DNA of 64,000 nt from Pseudonocardia petroleophila. Its GTDB lineage: Bacteria > Actinomycetota > Actinomycetes > Mycobacteriales > Pseudonocardiaceae. The position numbers and the translations under genes were made by a program. The notes beneath the pieces were generated by a model. The model was given only the letters and a program-made list of their open reading frames with translations, did no database searches and was not told the origin of the DNA. The DNA is taken from positions 5,339,501 to 5,403,500 of the forward strand of contig NZ_CP060131.1 of assembly GCF_014235185.1 (NCBI RefSeq), given 5' to 3'. Each line of letters begins with the position of its first letter. Position 1 is the stretch's first letter. Positions 31,973 to 40,052 of the stretch are shown one piece after another.

Positions 31973-32804
31973 CCGGGGCGCCGTCGGGGGCGGCCCGCAG
32001 GATCGGGCCGGCGATGGCGTCGAGCTCCAGCACGGCCCCGGCCTCGGCGTCCTTGAGCATCGACGAGCGCATCGTCGCCGGCATCCCGCCCAGCCGGGCG
32101 CGGACGGCGGCCCCGTCGGGGGTCGCCCCGGACGCCGTCGCGGCGGCCACGGCCTCCTCCACGAGGGCGTCCAACCGCGTCGACCCGGCCTCGCGGGCGG
32201 GCCCGATCGGCTCCATCGCGCGCGTGGTGAGCAGCGCGAACGGGCCGAGGAAGCACAGCTTGCGCCACAGCAGGGTGGCCTCGTCCGGCGCCGAGGTGTC
32301 GACGTCGAGGCCCGCGTCGCGCAGCAGCCCGCCGGGGTCGACGTCCCGGTCCCCCGCGGTGATCGCGTAGTCGGCGAACGGGGACAGGTGCTCGACCACC
32401 CCGGGCGCCACCCGCGTCGCCTCGACCGCGACCGTCATCGGCACGACGTCGGCCCGCGGGTACGCCGCGCGCAGCAGCGGCACGTGGTCGACGCCGTTGA
32501 GCAGCGGCACCACCGCAGCCCCGTCGACCAGGCCGGCCGGCACCCGGGAGAGCGCGGCGAGCAGGTCGGGCGCCTTGACCGCGACGAACAGCACGTCGAC
32601 GGGCGCGGTCAGCCACGGCCGCGCGGGCACCCGTGCGGCGATCTCGCCGTACCGGCCGCTGCGCAGCGTCAGGCCGCCGACGTTGATCGCGGTGCCGGTG
32701 CGCTCCGACGCCAGCACGGTCACCTCGTGTCCGGCCTCCGCGAGCAGCACCGCGAGCATCCCGCCCACGGCCCCGGCCCCGAGCACCGCGATCCTGTCCG
32801 CCAT
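31929..32804 (-). CDS. 2-dehydropantoate 2-reductase (PanE/ApbA family)
   Basis: A 291-aa NADPH-dependent reductase. The dinucleotide-binding motif is IAVLGAGAVGGMLAVLLAEAGHEVTVL at residues 5-31. The substrate-binding and catalytic region is FVAVKAPDLLAAL (Lys), PLLNGVDH (Asn) and WRKLCFLGPFALLT (Lys), with a C-terminal helical domain containing SSMLKDAEAGAVLELDAI. It may reduce ketopantoate for CoA synthesis or another 2-oxoacid; ApbA-family paralogues are common, so the specific substrate is uncertain. It is an isolated gene with no pan genes nearby. Confidence 0.88.
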   Translation of the reverse strand: MADRIAVLGAGAVGGMLAVLLAEAGHEVTVLASERTGTAINVGGLTLRSGRYGEIAARVPARPWLTAPVDVLFVAVKAPDLLAALSRVPAGLVDGAAVVPLLNGVDHVPLLRAAYPRADVVPMTVAVEATRVAPGVVEHLSPFADYAITAGDRDVDPGGLLRDAGLDVDTSAPDEATLLWRKLCFLGPFALLTTRAMEPIGPAREAGSTRLDALVEEAVAAATASGATPDGAAVRARLGGMPATMRSSMLKDAEAGAVLELDAIAGPILRAAPDGAPVTRGIVAEIAAAGR

Positions 32805-32838
32805 GCCGCCATCGTCGCAGGTGCCGGGAGGCGGCCGG

Positions 32839-33222
32839 TCAGAACATGCCGTTGTCGTTGGCCGAGGTGGCGGGGACGACCTGCAGGACGTCCCAGTGCT
32901 CGACGATCCGGCCCCCGTCGTCCAGGCGGAAGATGTCGATGCCGGCGTAGTCGTCGCTGCCGGGCCAGGTCTGGTGGCAGTGCAGGACGACCAGGTCGCC
33001 CTCGGCGATCACCCGGACGAACCGCACGTGCTTGCCGGGGAAGTCCTCGGCCATCCGCTCGAAGTACGCGACGAAGGCCTCCTTGCCGTCGGCGACGTGC
33101 ACGTTGTGCTGGGTGTAGGTGTCCCCGGCGTAGCGCTCGAGCGCCTCCGCCGGGCGGCACCGGTTGAACATCAGGTCGTAGAAGGCGAGGACGGTGTCCT
33201 TGTTGCGCTGCAGATCGGGCAC
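32839..33222 (-). CDS. NTF2-like/SnoaL-like protein
   Basis: A 127-aa cone-shaped alpha+beta barrel protein. It starts PDLQRNKDTVLAFYDLMFNRCRPAEALERYAGDTYTQHN, then EAFVAYFERMAEDFPGKHVRFVRVIAEGDLVVLHCHQTWPGSDDYAGIDIFRLDDGGRIVEHWDVLQ. This is the usual pattern of SnoaL-like predicted ester cyclases and isomerases (COG4922-like). The reaction is unknown. The GTG at 33222 matches the usual family start; a longer frame to 33261 is possible. It lies 34 bp upstream of the PanE-like gene on the same strand. Confidence 0.85.
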   Translation of the reverse strand: MPDLQRNKDTVLAFYDLMFNRCRPAEALERYAGDTYTQHNVHVADGKEAFVAYFERMAEDFPGKHVRFVRVIAEGDLVVLHCHQTWPGSDDYAGIDIFRLDDGGRIVEHWDVLQVVPATSANDNGMF

Positions 33223-33363
33223 GGGTCCGATCGTGCCGCGGGGCGGGCTCACAGCGTGCACCGGGCGGCGGCCGGGCTCATCGCCGGTCGACGGGGGCCG
33301 GGGTTCGGTGGGGCCGGCGTTCGGTGGGGCACGGGGGATCTCCTCGGCGGGTGGGTCGCGGCG

Positions 33364-34056
33364 TCAGCCGCGCGGGAGGACGGCGGCGACGGAGAGGGCG
33401 TTGGTCACGACCGCGGTCACGGTGCGGGCGACCGCTGCCCCCGCGGCGGCGGCGCCCCAGTCGCCCTGTTGGAGCGCCGCGGCCCGCGCGATGACGGGGC
33501 GGGTCCAGGGGATCTCGCGGTGCAGCGTCGGCAGCGCGCCGCTCGCCGACAGCAGCGCCGCCGACGCCGCGGTGCGCGGGTCGGGCTCCACACCGTCGAC
33601 GAGCACGGCGCGCACGCGCTGCACGAGGGCCGCCCGGCGGCCGGTGTCCCCCAGCCCCAGCCGCGTCGAGGTGAACAGGCCGAGGGTCCGGCGGGTCGAC
33701 CGGGTCAGGTCCCCGCGCCCGACGAGCCGGTCGAGCACGGGCCCGCGCAGCGGCGGGCCGATGGCCGCGAGCACGGTCTGCACGTCGCGCGGCTTCTCGG
33801 CCACGTGGTCCCGCGCGGAGCGCAGGAGCGCGTCCGCGGGAGGGCCGTCCCCGGCCGGGTGGACGAGGGTGCCGCGGAAGCCGGCGTCCTCGGTCCGGGC
33901 CAGCCCGAGCAGGGCGAGCTCGGCGAGCAGCGCGCCGCCGAGGAGGTAGAACAGCGTCCCCTCCCCCGCGATCGTCCCGGACGACGGGTCGAACAGCAGC
34001 AGCACGACGTCCTCGGCCAGCAGCGGCGCCGCCGATCCCGGTTCCGGGGCGCTCAT
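33364..34056 (-). CDS. GPP34/GOLPH3-family phosphoprotein
   Basis: A 230-aa helical GOLPH3/Vps74-type protein. It starts PLLAEDVVLLLFDPSSGTIAGEGTLFYLLGGALLAELALLGLA, contains HVAEKPRDVQTVLAAIGPPLRGPVLDRLVGRGDL, and ends in a hydrophobic helix (AAAGAAVARTVTAVVTNALSVAAVL). Eukaryotic members bind phosphatidylinositol-4-phosphate; the actinobacterial ones have no assigned role. The ATG overlaps the upstream S9 peptidase stop (ATGA), so it belongs to the MerR-controlled peptidase operon. Confidence 0.85.
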   Translation of the reverse strand: MSAPEPGSAAPLLAEDVVLLLFDPSSGTIAGEGTLFYLLGGALLAELALLGLARTEDAGFRGTLVHPAGDGPPADALLRSARDHVAEKPRDVQTVLAAIGPPLRGPVLDRLVGRGDLTRSTRRTLGLFTSTRLGLGDTGRRAALVQRVRAVLVDGVEPDPRTAASAALLSASGALPTLHREIPWTRPVIARAAALQQGDWGAAAAGAAVARTVTAVVTNALSVAAVLPRG

Positions 34057-35960
34057 CCCCGGCCGCCGAGGTGGGTGGCGAGGTGCTCCTCGATGGCGCG
34101 GAACAGCATGACCTGGTTCTCCGGGTTGTCGAAGCCGTGTCCCTCGTCCTCGGCGACGAGGTACTCGACGGGGACCCCGCGCTCCCGCAGCGGGGCGACG
34201 ATGTTGTCGGACTCGGCCTGCACGACCCGAACGTCGTTGGCGCCCTGGGCGACGAGCAGCGGCGTGCGGATGCGGTCGACCATCGTCACGGGCGAGCGGC
34301 GGCGCATGTCGGCGAGCGCGTCGGGGTCGTCGGGGTCGCCGACGTAGGCGATCCAGTTGTTGGTCATGTTGGCCCGGACGAACGGGGGCAGGGTCGACAG
34401 GAAGTTCGCGAGGTCGGAGATGCCGACGTAGTCGACGGCCGCCGCGAACTTCTCCGGTGTGACGGTGATCCCGACGAGCGCGGCGTACCCGCCGTAGGAC
34501 CCGCCCACGATCGCCAGGCGCTCCGGGTCGGCGTATCCCTGCGCGACCGCCCAGTCGACGGCGTCGATGAGGTCGTCGTGCATCGCCCCGGCGAACTCGC
34601 CGATCGCGGCGGTCAGGTGCCGGCGCCCGTACCCGGTCGACCCGCGGAAGTTGACCCGCAGCACGGCATGGCCGCGGTCGGCCAGGAACTGCACGGCCGC
34701 GTTGTACCCCCAGGTGTCGTGCATCCACGGTCCGCCGTGCACGAGCAGCACCAGCGGCAGGTCACGCGGCTCGACGCCCACCGGCAGGGTGAGGAACCCG
34801 TGCAGCGGCAGCCCGTCGCGGGCCGGGAACCGGACCGCCGTCGTCGGGGCGAGGGCGGCCGGGTCCAGGCGCTCGTCGCGGAACAGCAGGCGGCCCCGCC
34901 CGGTGGAGTGGTCGTAGAACCACGTCGTCGGGGGTTCGCGGTCGTGGACGAAGGTCGCGACCCAGCGCTGCTCGCCCAGGTCGGAGCTCACCCAGCCCAG
35001 CACGCCGTCGGTGAGCCCCTCCAGCGCGGCCTGGACCTGCGCGAAGTGCGGGTCGATCGCCACGACCTGCGGCCGGTCGCCGGTGAAGCGGGCGGCGAGG
35101 ACCTCCCCGGTGCGGCGGCTGGCGAACACCGTCGGCGGCAGGGTGTCGGAGGCGGAGCTGAGGGTGTCCAGGCTGTGCCCGTCCACGGCGGCGACGACGG
35201 TGAGCTCGCCGGTGTCGCGGTCCAGGCGGACCAGGCGCAGGTCGTCGGAGTCGTGGTGGTCGCCGAGCAGGGCACCGCTGCCGTCGGGCAGCGGGAGGAG
35301 GAAGAAGCCCACCGGGTGCGACGGACCGTCGAGCCGGTGCAGCAGGCGGCGCACGCCGGTCGCGCGGTCGACCGCGTGGACCTCGTGGGTGCCGTCCTCG
35401 TCCTTCGACACGAACCAGGTCGCCTGCCCGTCGCGGTCGAGCAGGAAGAACTCGCTCGGGTCGTCGCGCTCGACGAGCGGGGTGGTCCGGCCGGTGGCCA
35501 GGTCGAGGCGGAACACGTCGACGAAGAGCGGGCGGGGGTTCATCCAGACGATCGCGGTGCCGGGCACCGTGGTCTCGGTGTCGACGGCGAACACCCGCGA
35601 TCCCGGTTCCATCGGGGTGAGGTCGACGGCCGGGACGTCCGGGGCGTCCAGGTCGACCCGGTGCAGGTGCCAGTCCTCGTCGCCGTCGGTGTCCTGCAGG
35701 TAGACCAGCCAGCGGGGATCGTCGGTCCAGTGGTAGGTGGTGATCCCGCGGCGGGTGTCGTGGGTGACGGCGACGGCGTCGTCATGGGTCCGGTCGATGC
35801 CGCGGACCCAGACGTTGCGGCGCCCGCGGTGCGGGGCGAGGTAGGCGATCCGTGTCCCGTCCGGCGAGATCGACGCGTGCGAGAACGGCGGGTCCGCGAA
35901 CAGCGTCTCGACGTCGATCGGCGCGGGCCGGGTCTGCACACTGCTCTGTTCGTCGGTCAC
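34053..35960 (-). CDS. S9-family prolyl-oligopeptidase-type serine peptidase (paralogue 1)
   Basis: A 635-aa cytoplasmic peptidase. An N-terminal seven-bladed beta-propeller (HASISPDGTRIAYLAPHRGRRNVWVRGID, repeated blades to ~residue 380) precedes an alpha/beta-hydrolase domain. The catalytic Ser is in GGSYGGYA (~488), Asp in ANDVRV (~576) and His in DEGHGF (~608). It resembles acylaminoacyl/dipeptidyl peptidases that trim short peptides. The GTG at 35960 is chosen because it lies 6 nt after the predicted -10 of a MerR-type promoter (leaderless); the GTG at 35975 falls inside the operator. It is a close paralogue of the divergent gene at 36081. Confidence 0.9.
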   Translation of the reverse strand: MTDEQSSVQTRPAPIDVETLFADPPFSHASISPDGTRIAYLAPHRGRRNVWVRGIDRTHDDAVAVTHDTRRGITTYHWTDDPRWLVYLQDTDGDEDWHLHRVDLDAPDVPAVDLTPMEPGSRVFAVDTETTVPGTAIVWMNPRPLFVDVFRLDLATGRTTPLVERDDPSEFFLLDRDGQATWFVSKDEDGTHEVHAVDRATGVRRLLHRLDGPSHPVGFFLLPLPDGSGALLGDHHDSDDLRLVRLDRDTGELTVVAAVDGHSLDTLSSASDTLPPTVFASRRTGEVLAARFTGDRPQVVAIDPHFAQVQAALEGLTDGVLGWVSSDLGEQRWVATFVHDREPPTTWFYDHSTGRGRLLFRDERLDPAALAPTTAVRFPARDGLPLHGFLTLPVGVEPRDLPLVLLVHGGPWMHDTWGYNAAVQFLADRGHAVLRVNFRGSTGYGRRHLTAAIGEFAGAMHDDLIDAVDWAVAQGYADPERLAIVGGSYGGYAALVGITVTPEKFAAAVDYVGISDLANFLSTLPPFVRANMTNNWIAYVGDPDDPDALADMRRRSPVTMVDRIRTPLLVAQGANDVRVVQAESDNIVAPLRERGVPVEYLVAEDEGHGFDNPENQVMLFRAIEEHLATHLGGRG

Positions 35961-35973
35961 GGCACCATCGGAC

Positions 35974-36036
35974 ACCGTGCCGTTGCGGCAGGGTCAAGCC
36001 CGGCGGCCGGACTTGACCCTGCCGTGGCGGCACGGT
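35974..36036. promoter_or_regulatory. divergent pair of MerR-type operators/promoters
   Basis: Two inverted copies of one element lie between the peptidase genes. Reading left, 35998-35974; reading right, 36012-36036. Each starts CTTG and continues ACC(C/G)TGCCG-N3-CGGCA(C/G)GGT, so a -35 TTGACC is followed by a palindrome in an over-long (19-bp) spacer, as MerR activators require. The -10 candidates are TCCGAT (leftward, 35972-35967) and TTGCGT (rightward, 36038-36043). The two 27-bp arms agree at 24 positions. Confidence 0.85.
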
Positions 36037-36080
36037 GTTGCGTGGATCCCGCCACGAGCCGCACCAGCACGGGAGAACCG

Positions 36081-38000
36081 ATGACCACCGCACCGCTGCC
36101 CGATCTCCTCGACATCGACGAGTTCTTCGGCGACCCCGAGTTCGCCGTCGCGTCGATCTCCCCCGACGGCACGCGGATCGCCTACCTCGCCCCGCACCGG
36201 GGGCGGCGCAACGTGTGGGTCCGCGGGATCGGGCAGACCCACGACGAGGCCGTCCCCGTCACCCAGGACGCCCGGCGCGGGATCACGACCTACCACTGGA
36301 CCGACGACCCGCGCTTCCTGCTGTACCTGCAGGACACCGACGGGAACGAGGACTGGCACCTGTTCCGGGCCGATCTCGGGCATCCGGACGAGCCGGCCGT
36401 CGACCTGACGCCGATGGACCCGGGATCGCGCGTGGTCGGCGTCGCGCCGCACCCGCCCGTCCCGGGAACCGTCCTGGTCTGGATGAACCGGCGGCCACTC
36501 GTCTTCGACGTCTTCCGGGTCGACGTCGCCACCGGCGAGACCGTCGTGCACCTCGAGCAGGACGACCCGACCACCAGCGTCCTGCTCGACCGCGACGGCC
36601 GGCCGGCCTTCCGCACGGCGCAGGCACCGGACGGGACCATCGAGTTCTCCGCCGTCGACCCCGTGACCGGGGCGGCGCGGCCGCTGCGGACCACGGGCGG
36701 CGTGGAGCACCCGATGGGCGTCCATCCGCAGCTGGTCACCGCCGACGGCCAGGGCCTGCTCGTCGGGTCCTACCAGGACTCCGACGACCTGCGGCTGGTC
36801 CGCATCGACCGCACGACCGGCGAGGAGACCGTCGTCGCCGCCGTCGAGGGCCTCGACCTCGACGTCACCGGCACGATGCTGCCCGGCGTGCTCCCGCCGA
36901 CGGTGTACACCCGCCGGAACGGGGAGGTCCTGGCCGCCCGCTTCGTCGGCGACCGGCCGCACGTCGAGGTGGTCGACCCGGCGTTCGCCGAGGTGTACGC
37001 CGCACTGGAGAAGCTCTCGGACGGGGTGCTGGGCACGCTGTCCTGCGACGACGCGGAGCAGCGCTGGGTCGCCACGTTCGTCCACGACCGCGACCCGGGG
37101 GTCACCTGGTTCTACGACCACTCGACCGGCGAGGCCCGCCTGCTGTTCCGCCGCAGGCGGTCCCTCGGCCCCGAGACGCTGGCCCCGATGACGCCGGTCC
37201 GGTTCCCGGCCCGCGACGGCCTGCCGCTGCACGCCCTCCTCACGCTCCCCGTCGGGGTGGCGCCGCAGGGCCTGCCGCTGGTGCTCCTGGTCCACGGCGG
37301 GCCCTGGTACCACGACTCGTGGGGCTTCAGCCCGGACGCGCAGTTCCTGGCCAACCGCGGGTACGCGGTGCTCCAGGTCAACTTCCGCGGCTCGCTGGGC
37401 CACGGCCGCCGCCACGTCACCGCCGCGGTCGGCGAGTTCGCCCGCGCCATGCACGACGACCTCATCGACGCCGCCGACTGGGCCGTGGCGCAGGGCTACG
37501 CCGACCCCGGCCGCATCGGCATCTACGGCGGCTCCTACGGCGGGTACGCCGCGCTCGTCGGCGTCACCGTGACCCCGGACTACTTCGCCGCCGCCGTCGA
37601 CTACGTCGGCGTCTCGGATCTCGTGAACTTCCTGGCGACCCTGCCCCCGTTCGCCCGGGCGGCCCTGACCAACAACTGGATCGCCTACGTCGGAGATCCC
37701 GACGACCCGGAGCAGCGGGCCGACATGCTGGCCCGCTCCCCGATCACGATGGTCGACCGCATCCGGACCCCGCTGCTCGTCGCCCAGGGCGCCAACGACG
37801 TCCGGGTCGTGCAGGCGGAGTCCGACAACATCGTCGCGTCGCTGCGCGAGCGCGGTGTCCCGGTCGAGTACCTGCTCGCGCCGGACGAGGGCCACGGCTT
37901 CGAGAACCCGGAGAACCGGGCCCGCCTCTACCGGGCCGTCGAGCGGCACTTCGCCGAGCACCTGGGCGGGCGCCGGGCGCCGGACGACGACGACCGGTGA
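36081..38000 (+). CDS. S9-family prolyl-oligopeptidase-type serine peptidase (paralogue 2)
   Basis: A 639-aa serine peptidase with the same architecture as its divergent neighbour: a beta-propeller from ~residue 25 (ASISPDGTRIAYLAPHRGRRNVWVRGIG) and a C-terminal hydrolase domain. The latter has GGSYGGYA (Ser ~485), ANDVRV (Asp ~573) and DEGHGF (His ~605). Long identical stretches show a recent gene duplication or inversion. The ATG at 36081 has GGGAGA 5 nt upstream. It is transcribed from the rightward copy of the MerR-type promoter and faces the MerR gene, with 10 bp between stops. Confidence 0.92.
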   Translation: MTTAPLPDLLDIDEFFGDPEFAVASISPDGTRIAYLAPHRGRRNVWVRGIGQTHDEAVPVTQDARRGITTYHWTDDPRFLLYLQDTDGNEDWHLFRADLGHPDEPAVDLTPMDPGSRVVGVAPHPPVPGTVLVWMNRRPLVFDVFRVDVATGETVVHLEQDDPTTSVLLDRDGRPAFRTAQAPDGTIEFSAVDPVTGAARPLRTTGGVEHPMGVHPQLVTADGQGLLVGSYQDSDDLRLVRIDRTTGEETVVAAVEGLDLDVTGTMLPGVLPPTVYTRRNGEVLAARFVGDRPHVEVVDPAFAEVYAALEKLSDGVLGTLSCDDAEQRWVATFVHDRDPGVTWFYDHSTGEARLLFRRRRSLGPETLAPMTPVRFPARDGLPLHALLTLPVGVAPQGLPLVLLVHGGPWYHDSWGFSPDAQFLANRGYAVLQVNFRGSLGHGRRHVTAAVGEFARAMHDDLIDAADWAVAQGYADPGRIGIYGGSYGGYAALVGVTVTPDYFAAAVDYVGVSDLVNFLATLPPFARAALTNNWIAYVGDPDDPEQRADMLARSPITMVDRIRTPLLVAQGANDVRVVQAESDNIVASLRERGVPVEYLLAPDEGHGFENPENRARLYRAVERHFAEHLGGRRAPDDDDR

Positions 38001-38010
38001 CCGGGCGGGT

Positions 38011-38745
38011 TCAGCCCTCCCGCTCGGCCCGCAGCACGTCCCGGGCCCGGCGGAAGACGTCGAGCTGGGCCGGGTTGTAGAGCTCCCGCATCGCGGCCGC
38101 GGCCACGTCCGAGACGAACCGCGCGCCGCGCGGGGCGTCGGTGTGCGGGTCCGCCAGCCCCGGGTGGTCTTCCTGGATCCTGCGCAGGTGCGGGGCCATG
38201 CGCTCGGCGAGGTCCTGCCGGGTCGCCTCGTCGGCGTCGGCGGGCAGCGCGTCGAACTCGCCGTCGGTGGGGTCGCGCGGCGCGGCGCGCAGCAACTCCG
38301 CGTAAGCCTCCAGCCGCTGCGGGCCGAGGACGCGGCTCATGACCGCCACCAGCGACCGGTCGGCCTCCGACATCCGCACCGCCGCGTCCGGCGGGGCGAC
38401 GTCGGCGGGCCAGTCGGCCGGGACGTGGTGGCGCAGGATCAGCCCGAGCTCCGTCCGGGCCCGCTGCAGCCGCTCGATCGTCGCGGCCAGTTCGGCGTCC
38501 AGGGCCCGCAGCGCCTCGGCGGGATGGTGGTCGTCCTCGCCGAGCTCCGCGATCCGGCTCAACGAGAAGCCGAGATCGACCAGACGCTTGATCCGCAGCA
38601 GCCGGACGAGATGGGCGACGCCGTACTGCTTGTAGCCGTTGGAGCGTCGCTCGGGCTCGGGCAGCAGGCCCACGTCGTGGTAGTGCCGGACCGCCCGCAG
38701 GCTGGTCCCGGCCAGGTCGGCGATCTCACGGGTGCTCCAGGACAT
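38011..38745 (-). CDS. MerR-family transcriptional regulator controlling the S9 peptidases
   Basis: A 244-aa MerR protein. The N-terminal winged HTH is STREIADLAGTSLRAVRHYHDVGLLPEPERRSNGYKQYGVAHLVRLLRIKRLVDLGFSL (residues 3-62). A coiled-coil dimer helix follows (EALRALDAELAATIERLQRARTELGLIL), then a ~150-residue helical effector domain without metal-binding cysteines. This places it with the SkgA/TipA-like drug-sensing branch, not the metal branch. The same palindrome that precedes both peptidase genes is in its own promoter. The ATG at 38745 is preferred to the GTG at 38754. Confidence 0.9.
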   Translation of the reverse strand: MSWSTREIADLAGTSLRAVRHYHDVGLLPEPERRSNGYKQYGVAHLVRLLRIKRLVDLGFSLSRIAELGEDDHHPAEALRALDAELAATIERLQRARTELGLILRHHVPADWPADVAPPDAAVRMSEADRSLVAVMSRVLGPQRLEAYAELLRAAPRDPTDGEFDALPADADEATRQDLAERMAPHLRRIQEDHPGLADPHTDAPRGARFVSDVAAAAMRELYNPAQLDVFRRARDVLRAEREG

Positions 38746-38759
38746 GGCCCCCACCCCAC

Positions 38760-38784
38760 ACCGTGCCGCAGCGGCACGGTCAAG
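38760..38784 (-). promoter_or_regulatory. autoregulatory MerR operator/promoter
   Basis: A perfect palindrome, ACCGTGCCG and CGGCACGGT 3 bp apart (38760-38780), is followed by CAAG. Read on the gene's strand this gives TTGACC (-35) with the palindrome in the spacer. TGGGGT (38758-38753) is the -10 position at 19-bp spacing, 7 nt from the ATG. It is the third copy of the element found at 35974-36036. Confidence 0.85.
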
Positions 38785-38817
38785 GACGACCCTGACGGTC
38801 CGCGGAGTGGCGGTCGG

Positions 38818-39660
38818 TCAGAGGATGCCGAGGGCCCGTACCGCGACGACACCCCCGACGAGCAGCAGCATGAGGGCGAAGCTCCTGGTCAGGGCGTTGC
38901 CGGAGAGCCGCTCCGCGACCCGCTTGCCCAGGACGCTGCCCACGACGGCGAGCAGGGTGAAGGGGACGACGATCCGCCAGTCCAGGTCCAGCGGGGCACC
39001 CAGCCGCGATGCCATCGACGACACCGCGTTGAGGCTGATGATCAGCAACGAGGTGCCGACGGCCTGCGACACCGGCATGCGCAGGACGATCACCAGGGCC
39101 GGGACGACGAGGAACCCGCCGCCGACACCCAGGAACCCGGTCATGAAGCCGACGACGAGGCCGCTCAGAACGATCTTGGCCGCGGTGCCGAGCCGGCGGC
39201 GTCGGGTGGGCACCGGCACCGCCATGCGCACGGCGGTCGACACGGCGCCACCGGGCGGCGCCGACGAGGGTTCGCCGGCCGGCCCCGTGGTCGTCGGGCG
39301 ACCGGGGCGGCCGTCGACCAGCATGGCGGCGGCGGCGAGCGCGGTGACCGCGGCGAAGGCCAGGAGCAGCACGCGCTGGTCGACGTGCCGGTTGAGCAGC
39401 GTGCCCAGGAACGCGGCGGGGACACCCAGCGCCCCGAAGGTCAACCCGGTGCGCCAGTCGATGCGGTCCCCGCGGAGGCGGGCCAGGGTGCCGGCGAGCG
39501 CGGTGATGCCGACGATGACGATGCTGCTGGTCGTCGCGCTCTGCGCGGTGAACCCGAGGAGGTAGACCAGCAGCGGGACGGTCAGGACCCCGCCGCCCCC
39601 GCCGAGCGCGCCGACGACCAGGCCCATGACCAGGCCGAGCGCCGCCGCGAGGACCGTCAT
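38818..39660 (-). CDS. TauE/SafE-family anion permease
   Basis: A 280-aa polytopic membrane protein with about eight transmembrane segments in two repeats. Each opens with the family glycine motif: VMGLVVGALGGGGGVLTVPLLVYLLG near the N-terminus and VVGFMTGFLGVGGGFLVVPALVIVL in the second half. A charged cytoplasmic loop lies at ~115-150. In sulfide-oxidation operons such permeases export sulfite or thiosulfate. The ATG shares a base with the rhodanese stop (TGATG), so the two genes are coupled and probably handle the same sulfur species. Confidence 0.9.
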   Translation of the reverse strand: MTVLAAALGLVMGLVVGALGGGGGVLTVPLLVYLLGFTAQSATTSSIVIVGITALAGTLARLRGDRIDWRTGLTFGALGVPAAFLGTLLNRHVDQRVLLLAFAAVTALAAAAMLVDGRPGRPTTTGPAGEPSSAPPGGAVSTAVRMAVPVPTRRRRLGTAAKIVLSGLVVGFMTGFLGVGGGFLVVPALVIVLRMPVSQAVGTSLLIISLNAVSSMASRLGAPLDLDWRIVVPFTLLAVVGSVLGKRVAERLSGNALTRSFALMLLLVGGVVAVRALGIL

Positions 39661-40001
39661 CAGCCGACCGCGCCCGGTGCGCCGTCGTCGGTGGTGATCG
39701 GGAGCCCGGCGTCGGCCCAGGCCTTCATGCCACCTGCCATGTTGCGGACGTCCACCCCGGCGGCGGCGAGCGCGACGGCCGCCCTGCCCGACCGGTTGCC
39801 CGAGCGGCACACCGCGATCACGGTCCGGCTGCGCGGGACCGACGCCGGCTGCAGGTCGCCCAGCGGCAGGTGGACGGCATCGGCGATGTGCCCGATGCGC
39901 CACTCCTCGGGCTCGCGGACGTCCAGGAGCAGGGCACCGCGCGCCGCCATCTCGTGCGCGGTCATCGGATCGACCTCGGCGATCGGGTCAACGGCGGCCA
40001 T
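39660..40001 (-). CDS. single-domain rhodanese (sulfurtransferase)
   Basis: A 113-aa rhodanese. DVREPEEWRIGHIADAVHLPLGDL is the structural CH2A-like motif, and the active-site loop CRSGNRSG carries Cys65. AGVDVRNMAGGMKAWADAGLP ends the domain. It would carry persulfide sulfur between donor and acceptor thiols. First gene of the rhodanese-TauE operon; GGGGAG stands 6 nt before the ATG. Its promoter region has the same operator core as the CstB-like gene 0.8 kb away. Confidence 0.92.
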   Translation of the reverse strand: MAAVDPIAEVDPMTAHEMAARGALLLDVREPEEWRIGHIADAVHLPLGDLQPASVPRSRTVIAVCRSGNRSGRAAVALAAAGVDVRNMAGGMKAWADAGLPITTDDGAPGAVG

Positions 40002-40036
40002 CGGCTCTCCCCTGCCACATCGTGGACTGACGCGGC

Positions 40037-40052
40037 AAATGTACGTTCATTT
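40037..40052 (-). promoter_or_regulatory. operator upstream of the rhodanese-TauE operon
   Basis: AAATG-TACGTT-CATTT is an imperfect palindrome. Read on the rhodanese strand it contains ATGAACGTACATTTG, matching ATGTACGTACATTTG at 40781 at 14 of 15 positions and in the same orientation to the gene. The AT-rich GATAAATGA nearby may be the -10. Confidence 0.65.

Noticed and set aside
35960..35975. GTG at 35975 as start of the leftward S9 peptidase
   Set aside because: It lies within the MerR operator and upstream of the predicted -10 end; the GTG at 35960 fits a leaderless transcript.
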